A stretch of 36,288 bases of DNA, from assembly GCA_034430655.1 (NCBI GenBank), contig DAOUEC010000196.1, positions 1-36,288 on the forward strand, given 5' to 3'. The notes under the pieces are model-generated. The model ran no database searches and was not told the origin of the DNA. It saw only the letters and a program-made list of their open reading frames with translations. The translations under genes and the position numbers were made by a program. Shown piece by piece: positions 31,304 through 36,288 of this stretch; the first letter of the stretch is position 1; each line of letters begins with the position of its first letter. The DNA comes from JAUWNP01 sp034430655 (GTDB lineage: Bacteria; Chloroflexota; Anaerolineae; B4-G1).

Positions 31304-31789
31304 ATGACCAAGAAACGCAAGCCACGGGCCGTGGTGGAAGATTGCATCGAGATAGCCGCCTCGCCTGAGGTGCTGTGGACCTGTTTCGCCGACTTGAGTA
31401 AGTGGCCCCATTGGTTTCCAGCACTGGTTGGGGCAGAGTGGATCGCTGGCATCCCCTGGACCGTGGGCGCGCAGTTCCGCCCAACTGTGAGGTTCGGCTT
31501 CCCTCTCGGCAGAATGACAGGAGTCGTCACCATTATTGAGATCAGCGCTGCACCCTACGTGGCCTGGGAGGGAAAGGTGGCAGGGATGGAAGCGATCCAG
31601 GGTTTCCGTTTCGACGCCACTGCTGGTGGCACGGAGGTGCTCAGTCGCCACGAGTTCTATGGCTCGCTGGCGCTACTGGCCTGTCTCCTGTTCCTCACCC
31701 GTCGCGTACACAAGATTTATCAGGCGGCGCTGGAGGGGCTCAAGGCTTACATTGAGACAGGGACCGTGCAACTGAAGATGCCGATGTAG
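31304..31789 (+). CDS. SRPBCC (START-like) superfamily protein
   Basis: About 161 residues with the polyketide cyclase/START-like fold: EIAASPEVLWTCFADLSKWPHWFPALVGAEW is the characteristic first part, then GRMTGVVTIIEISAAPYVAWEG and a late amphipathic helix. It may bind a hydrophobic ligand. The ATG at 31304 is chosen because AGGGGAG stands 6 nt before it, and the promoter lies just upstream. A helix-like segment LLACLLFLTRRVHK sits near residue 130. The function is unknown, and it may be cotranscribed with the LysM-methyltransferase gene 75 bp downstream. Confidence 0.8.
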   Translation: MTKKRKPRAVVEDCIEIAASPEVLWTCFADLSKWPHWFPALVGAEWIAGIPWTVGAQFRPTVRFGFPLGRMTGVVTIIEISAAPYVAWEGKVAGMEAIQGFRFDATAGGTEVLSRHEFYGSLALLACLLFLTRRVHKIYQAALEGLKAYIETGTVQLKMPM

Positions 31790-31864
31790 GTTCATTGCGA
31801 TTGCACTCAGGGTGATAAGATGCTGCAATGGGGCAGGTCGCGGGATAGGTAGAGGTAGGGCGCG

Positions 31865-33004
31865 ATGAGAACAAAGACTATCGCTTTTTTCTGCCTGATT
31901 GCTTGCCTCTGCACCGCGCTGGCTGCTGCCTCTGCCCCAACCCTCGGCGCCGGTCCCACTCCTCAGCCGGGCGGTGAGATGACCTACGTCGTCGAGCGGG
32001 GCGATACGCTGTGGGCCATCGCCGAGCGCTACCTGGACGCCGGCTGGCTCTATCCCGAGATCATCACCGCCACGCACGCCCGCCGCACTGCCGTTCCCCG
32101 CTACGCTGAGATTGAGGACCCTAATCTTATCTACGCTGGCGAATGGCTACTCATCGTGGGCTATGCCACCGCGACGCCGACCGCCACCCCCACCCCGACG
32201 CGCACGCCGACCCCGACCGTTACGCCAACTCGCACGCCGACTCGTACTCCCACGCCAACCACGACGGCGACGCCATCCCCCACTCCCACTCCCACGTCCG
32301 CGCCGCTCGTCCTCCTGCCCACCGAAGAGCCGATTTTTATGCAACGAAGGGAGCGTATGGTGATCGAGACGATTGAGAGACGCGGCGTCACCGATAAAGA
32401 GGTACTGCGCGCCATGCGCGCCGTCCCCCGCCACCTCTTTGTGCCTGAAGAAGAGAGAGATTACGCCTACGGCGACTTCCCACTGCCCATTGGCTACGGC
32501 CAGACTATCTCCCAGCCCTATATCGTCGCCCTGATGACCGAGTTGCTGGAGTTGAAGGAAGGGGACAAGGTGCTAGAGATTGGCACGGGCTCCGGCTATC
32601 AGGCCGCCATCCTTGCCAAGATCCCCAACGTCGAGGTCTACACCATCGAGATCATACCCAAACTGGCCGAGAGTGCCCGCCAGCGGCTGGAGAGCCTGGG
32701 TTACACCAACGCCCACTGCATGCAGAGGGATGGTTACTACGGTTGGCCCGAACACGCCCCATTTGACGCCGTCATCGTCACCGCCGCCCCCGATCACGTC
32801 CCGCAGCCGCTGGTGGACCAACTGGCCGAGGGAGGGCGGATGGTGATCCCCATCGGGCCACCGGGTGGCTACCAGACGCTGTGGAAGTTCGTGAAGGAAC
32901 CAGACGGTGAGTTGCGGGCCTTCAACATGGGAGGCGTCGCCTTCGTCCCGCTCACCGGCGAGGGGATGAAGGAGAGCGAGGAACACGGATGGCCACCACC
33001 GTGA
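31865..33004 (+). CDS. exported LysM plus protein-L-isoaspartate O-methyltransferase fusion
   Basis: A 379-residue protein. It has a clear signal peptide (MRTKTIAFFCLIACLCTALA, cleavage near ASA), a LysM-like domain (about 40-100, YVVERGDTLWAIAERYL), a Thr/Pro-rich linker (about 100-150), and a PIMT domain (about 160-370). Motifs include VPRHLFVP, GYGQTISQPYIVALMTE, VLEIGTGSGYQAAILAKI and VTAAPDHVPQPLVDQL. PIMT repairs isoaspartyl damage using S-adenosylmethionine, which is normally cytoplasmic, so export is puzzling. The 3' end overlaps the convergent downstream gene by 53 nt. Confidence 0.92.
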   Translation: MRTKTIAFFCLIACLCTALAAASAPTLGAGPTPQPGGEMTYVVERGDTLWAIAERYLDAGWLYPEIITATHARRTAVPRYAEIEDPNLIYAGEWLLIVGYATATPTATPTPTRTPTPTVTPTRTPTRTPTPTTTATPSPTPTPTSAPLVLLPTEEPIFMQRRERMVIETIERRGVTDKEVLRAMRAVPRHLFVPEEERDYAYGDFPLPIGYGQTISQPYIVALMTELLELKEGDKVLEIGTGSGYQAAILAKIPNVEVYTIEIIPKLAESARQRLESLGYTNAHCMQRDGYYGWPEHAPFDAVIVTAAPDHVPQPLVDQLAEGGRMVIPIGPPGGYQTLWKFVKEPDGELRAFNMGGVAFVPLTGEGMKESEEHGWPPP

Positions 33005-35405
33005 CCCACGCCCCGATGTAGCAGAGCGCCCCCACCGTCAGGACGGCGGAGAGGCCGAAAGAGAGCGCCAGCAAGGCAGCCAGAATCGAGGCCACGACCG
33101 AGGCCGCGCCATTGACCCCCCAGGCCCAGGTGACGAGGGCCGGGGCCCTTCGCTCCAGCAGTGCCAGCCCCTTCGGAAAGGGCATCCCCATCAACAGCCC
33201 CGGCGGGGCCAACGCCACCACCGCGACGATCAGCCGGCCCCCCAGTGGCGCCACCAGTGTCGCCGCAAAGAGAGCCGGCAACCCCAGAGTATAGGCCGCG
33301 ACGAGCAATGGCAGCAGGATCAGCACCAACCGCAGCGGCACGCGGCGCGAGAGCAGGCTCCCCAGCCCGGAAAACAAGAGCAGTGCAAAGAGCACCGTCG
33401 CCATCGCGTAGGCCGGATGCCCGAGAAAAAGGATGAACCGCTGCAGAAGCGGTATCTCCACACACAGGTATCCTAAACCCAGCAGCGCGAAGTATACCAG
33501 TGTCGCGCCTAACGGCCCCCCGTGTCCCACCCCTCCCCGCCCGCGTACCGCCAGCGGCAGCAGGATCAGCACCCCGGCCGCGACCACCGCCAGCGCCAGC
33601 AGCGCCAGCAGCACGAAGTAACCCGCCCCGCCGAAGGGCTGCCAGGTGTGCCCGGCCATCGCCAGTACCTCTGGGGTCTGCCGCCACTTGAAAAAGTGGC
33701 CGAAGAAAGGCCGGTCGTCGCCGGGCGGCTCGACGTCGAAGGGATAAGCCTGATACCAGACATCCCTGTCCTCCGCCTCCAGCAACCCGACGCAGGCGCG
33801 GTAGTAGTCCGGCTCCGACATCACGTTGTAGCGGTTCACCTCGTCAGGGCGCACATCGGGGAGATAGACGAGGTCAAAAGCGCGCGGCGCGGCGAAGGCG
33901 CGGACGGCCTCCAGTTCCTCCCCCGTGAACGCACCACGCCGGATCAGGATGAGCATCTGTTGGTAACTGCGCAGCGCGACGACGCTGGCCTCCGGGTCAC
34001 CCCCGGCCTGCTCGACCGCCTCCACTGCCAGCGCGAAGGCCCGGACCGCCTCGGAGGGGGGCACCTGCAGCCAGCGCGTCACCACCAGCAGGCCGCCCTC
34101 GTCCAGCCGCGTCAGGTAATCGGCAAAGGCCTGCACAGTGTAGCGGTAGTCCTCGGCCAGGCTGTACGCGCCAGAGGTGACCGTGCGCTGCGGCGTGACC
34201 AGCGAGAGCATCACCACATCGTACCGTTCCTGCGTTCGCCGCGCGTAGGCCCGCCCCTCCTCCAACACGACCGTCACGCGGGGGTCGTCGTACAAACCAC
34301 CGGCCCACTCTCCCTGCGCCCGCACCGCCTCGACGATGAGCGGGTTCGCCTCCACCGCCGTGACCGCCCGTGCCCTCTCCGCCAGCGCGACCAATACGTC
34401 GAAGCCGCCACGGGGCTCCAGCACCAGCGCGCGAGCGCCGGGCCGGAGGCGGTACGGGAGCGCGGTCAGCAGGCAGCCGGTAAGGGCAGGGTTACCCTGC
34501 CCTTCCAGGGCCGTGAAGCCTGGTGGGACGTGGCTGATGGGACTCAGGTCGTCGCCGTCCACTGTGAGGCCCAGTTGGGGCGGCGGCTGACCGGGGCAGC
34601 GGAACCCGCGTCCAGGCAGGCTGTGGATACTCTCGGAACGCACGACGTCCACCCGCGAAAAGCTGTTCCAGCGCCGAAAGATCACTTCCGCGTCAGGGTA
34701 GAGGAGAGCGTAACTGAGGCTTTTGTAGGGAGACAGTCTGATTTCGAAGAAGGTAGGAGGATGCAGCGCAGCCAAGATGAGGATGAGGGTCAGGACTGCT
34801 TGTGTGATGCGTGAAACGTGAAACGTGAAACGTGATGCTGGATGCTGGATGCTGGGTGCCGGATACTGGAATATGAGAGCAGCCAGGATGCCCAGGGCAG
34901 CGGAGAGAAGCACCGCGCCCTCGCCTCCTACCAGTGACGGTATAGCGACGGCCAGAAGGCAGCCGGCGGCCGAGCCGGTCAGGTTGGCCGCGTAGGTGCG
35001 GTTGGCCGTTTCGGGCCGCGCCGCCAGCAGCAGACCCACAGCAGCGCCGCTGCAGAAGAAAGGGGTCGCCAGCGCGACGTAGTGCAGCGCCAGCACGGCT
35101 CCCTGCCGCCAGTCGTGCGCGATGCGGAAGGAATCGAAGGGAACATAGAGGGTGAGCACGTAGGAACCGATAGCCGCGAGGACAAATCCCCAACTCAACA
35201 GGATCAACGGGCGGGTGGGGTCGCGCTCCTTCAGGCGGGGGAAAATGGTGAGGAACGTGCCGCTGGCACCAAAGCCCAGCAACGCCAGGCTGACGATCAT
35301 GAAGGCAAAGTGGTAGAACTGCGCGACGGAGAAGATGCGCGTGAGATTGACCTCAAAAGTCAGCGTGGCGGCCGAAAGGAGAAAAAGCCCGGCGTAGGTT
35401 ATCAT
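32952..35405 (-). CDS. large membrane protein with spermidine-synthase-like domain
   Basis: About 817 residues from an ATG with AGGAG upstream. The N-terminal half has about six membrane helices (ITYAGLFLLSAATLTFEVN onward). The middle holds a Rossmann-type methyltransferase/spermidine-synthase-like domain (ALVLEPRGGFDVLVALAERA, TAVEANPLIVEAV, YDVVMLSLVTP), and the C-terminal part has more helices. The catalytic Asp of true spermidine synthases, expected after the YDV strand, is replaced (MLSL), so polyamine synthesis is doubtful. A heptamer array encodes an insert at about residues 177-198. It is convergent with the LysM-PIMT gene. Confidence 0.85.
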   Translation of the reverse strand: MITYAGLFLLSAATLTFEVNLTRIFSVAQFYHFAFMIVSLALLGFGASGTFLTIFPRLKERDPTRPLILLSWGFVLAAIGSYVLTLYVPFDSFRIAHDWRQGAVLALHYVALATPFFCSGAAVGLLLAARPETANRTYAANLTGSAAGCLLAVAIPSLVGGEGAVLLSAALGILAALIFQYPAPSIQHPASRFTFHVSRITQAVLTLILILAALHPPTFFEIRLSPYKSLSYALLYPDAEVIFRRWNSFSRVDVVRSESIHSLPGRGFRCPGQPPPQLGLTVDGDDLSPISHVPPGFTALEGQGNPALTGCLLTALPYRLRPGARALVLEPRGGFDVLVALAERARAVTAVEANPLIVEAVRAQGEWAGGLYDDPRVTVVLEEGRAYARRTQERYDVVMLSLVTPQRTVTSGAYSLAEDYRYTVQAFADYLTRLDEGGLLVVTRWLQVPPSEAVRAFALAVEAVEQAGGDPEASVVALRSYQQMLILIRRGAFTGEELEAVRAFAAPRAFDLVYLPDVRPDEVNRYNVMSEPDYYRACVGLLEAEDRDVWYQAYPFDVEPPGDDRPFFGHFFKWRQTPEVLAMAGHTWQPFGGAGYFVLLALLALAVVAAGVLILLPLAVRGRGGVGHGGPLGATLVYFALLGLGYLCVEIPLLQRFILFLGHPAYAMATVLFALLLFSGLGSLLSRRVPLRLVLILLPLLVAAYTLGLPALFAATLVAPLGGRLIVAVVALAPPGLLMGMPFPKGLALLERRAPALVTWAWGVNGAASVVASILAALLALSFGLSAVLTVGALCYIGAWVTVVAIRVPRSPSSPRR
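34810..34872. repeat. heptamer array in the spermidine-synthase-like gene
   Basis: Nine consecutive 7-nt units: three CGTGAAA, one CGTGATG, then CTGGATG, CTGGATG, CTGGGTG, CCGGATA, CTGGAAT. The CGTGAAA unit is shared with the array at 24274-24364, about 10 kb away. It is translated as an insert (PASRFTFHVSR) between helices. Confidence 0.88.
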
Positions 35406-35513
35406 CCCCTTGCTCCTGGCTCTATTGTACCCGAGAGTGACCGTCTGGGCCAGCGGCCAGGCCACCACGCGGAGCGTTGAAACGCCCCGCTGATACTCAA
35501 AACCTGTTGGAAT

Positions 35514-35885
35514 GTGGCGAGCGAGCCTGAGACCCTGTGGTACAAACTGGATCACCTGATCTATCTGCCTGTCCTGCATCTGACCCGTCCCCGCGACCTG
35601 TACTACTACCAGGGGGAGGGGCTGGAAGTGCTGTATGGCTTCACCTACAAGTACCTCACCCTGGAGCACTTTCTGGGCGAACTCACCTGCTTGCGGGTAG
35701 GATATTCCCTGGCCGACGCGCTGGCCGATGCCTACAGCCAGGCCTGGTATCCAGGGGACGCCCCCCTATTCATCTTCACCGATTGGCACATCAAGCCGCA
35801 CTGGACCAAACACCCGGCCCACTCAGGCCATGTCACGATGTGGGAACGGGTGATGCCGGGCACCAAGTCACTCGGCCCTCGGTAG
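35514..35885 (+). pseudogene. truncated transposase-like gene
   Basis: A frame with real protein character: LYYYQGEGLEVLYGFTYKYL, GDAPLFIFTDWHIKPHWTKH and SGHVTMWERVMPGTK. I recall this as a family of putative transposases common in Chloroflexota. The homology seems to stop at about 35868 after GTK, after which the frame runs into foreign sequence and ends. The frame is open upstream to 35481, and the GTG at 35514 has no evident ribosome site. It is a 5' remnant with the C-terminal part lost. Confidence 0.7.
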
Positions 35886-36045
35886 CCTTGGTGATAGTAG
35901 CAAGGATGGTCATCAGTGTGGACTTGCCCGCGCCGTTTGGCCCCAGCAGGCCCAACACGCCTGGGCCGAGTTCCAGGCCAAAGTCGCGTAGCCCCCACAC
36001 CTTGCCGTTGTACAGTTTTCCGATACCTTCGATGACGAGCTTCAT
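35833..36045 (-). pseudogene. truncated ABC transporter ATPase (N-terminal fragment)
   Basis: The first 60 or so residues of an ABC ATPase start at an ATG with AAAGGAG upstream: MKLVIEGIGKLYNGKVWGLR, then LGPGVLGLLGPNGAGKSTLM (Walker A GPNGAGKST, about 34-42) and ATITKATEGRVTW. After that the frame runs into CPASPVPTS and a stop, and the signature motif and Walker B are missing. The break coincides with the end of the transposase-like remnant on the other strand. Confidence 0.8.
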
Positions 36046-36067
36046 ACTTGCTTCTCCTTTCTGTGAG

Positions 36068-36172
36068 CTATAAAGTCACAATCATGTAGGCTTCCCGGGC
36101 GTTGGCGGCGAGCAGAATGGCAATCCCCATGCCCAATCCAATCCACTGTTCGAGGGTCAGGGCATGCCTCAC
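36068..36172 (-). pseudogene. possible membrane-helix fragment upstream of the ABC ATPase
   Basis: A 34-codon frame from a GTG at 36172 to TAG at 36068-36070. It encodes a hydrophobic helix (QWIGLGMGIAILLAANA) and a short polar tail. An in-frame stop lies just upstream. It could be the tail of a decayed ABC-2 permease gene or a tiny membrane protein. The 22-bp spacing to the ATPase start fits an operon remnant. Confidence 0.35.
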
Positions 36173-36288
36173 AACTTAAGGCCCATTTTGGGCTTTCAAG
36201 GGGCATATTTCCTGCGGTCCGGGGCAAATCTCGCCAGCCAGACCTAGATTTCTGACTAAATCAGGCGTTCGGTTCACTCCAGGCACGA
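36173..36288. other. uncharacterised edge sequence
   Basis: No convincing gene. It contains a weak palindrome (GCCC ATTTT GGGC) near 36183 and is cut off by the window edge. Confidence 0.3.

Noticed and set aside
33522..34814. 430-codon plus-strand frame opposite the spermidine-synthase-like gene
   Set aside because: Antisense shadow without domain signals.
32952..35405. True spermidine synthase
   Set aside because: The Asp expected in the catalytic segment after YDV is replaced, and the domain is embedded in a large membrane protein.
36181..36200. GCCC ATTTT GGGC palindrome as a terminator
   Set aside because: The stem is only 4 bp with a short TTT, and no gene ends there on the plus strand.

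Overview
The window looks like a piece of a moderately GC-rich bacterial chromosome, most likely from Chloroflexota (Anaerolineae or Caldilineae type). This is an inference from Thr-Pro-rich linkers in secreted proteins, Roadblock and V4R signalling proteins, a PrsW protease, and heptamer/octamer tandem repeats that run through genes and encode 7- or 8-residue peptide repeats. No rRNA, tRNA or CRISPR array was found.

Region 1 (about 1-13.3 kb, all plus strand) is a catabolic and uptake cluster. It holds a YheO/DauR-type regulator, a RidA imine deaminase, a class-V aminotransferase-fold PLP enzyme, and a peptide/nickel-type ABC importer made of a binding lipoprotein and two permeases but no ATPase. 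These are followed by two imidazolonepropionase-like amidohydrolases (the second lacks metal ligands), two M24 metallopeptidases, a C_GCAxxG_C_C redox-type protein and a DAO-family FAD oxidoreductase. Spacing is short or overlapping throughout. The likely theme is import of a peptide- or amino-acid-derived compound, hydrolysis, oxidation to an imine and imine clearance. The substrate is unknown. The region has no heptamer arrays and a mosaic base composition, so it may be an acquired island.

Region 2 (13.6-20.4 kb, minus strand) is a thiamine operon: promoter, TPP riboswitch with terminator, thiamine pyrophosphokinase, thiamine-binding lipoprotein, fused permease and ATPase. Upstream of it lie asnS and a 54-residue basic protein too short for most gene callers.

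Region 3 (20.5-21.2 kb, plus strand) is an AbrB/VapB-VapC toxin-antitoxin pair with a consensus promoter whose -35 box sits in the loop of an inverted repeat.

Region 4 (21.3-28.4 kb, minus strand) runs Roadblock/LC7, V4R, a response regulator with a degenerate GGDEF-like domain, a polyprenol-phosphate glycosyltransferase, and a giant fusion of a YfhO-like membrane protein with a Wzx-like flippase. It links a signalling cassette to envelope glycan genes.

Region 5 (28.5-35.4 kb) groups envelope protein-maintenance functions: a PrsW-family protease, a DsbA-cyclophilin fusion lipoprotein, an SRPBCC protein, an exported LysM-isoaspartyl methyltransferase fusion, and a membrane protein with a spermidine-synthase-like domain. 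Region 6 (35.5-36.3 kb) is debris: a truncated transposase-like gene meets a truncated ABC ATPase tail to tail at a sharp junction.
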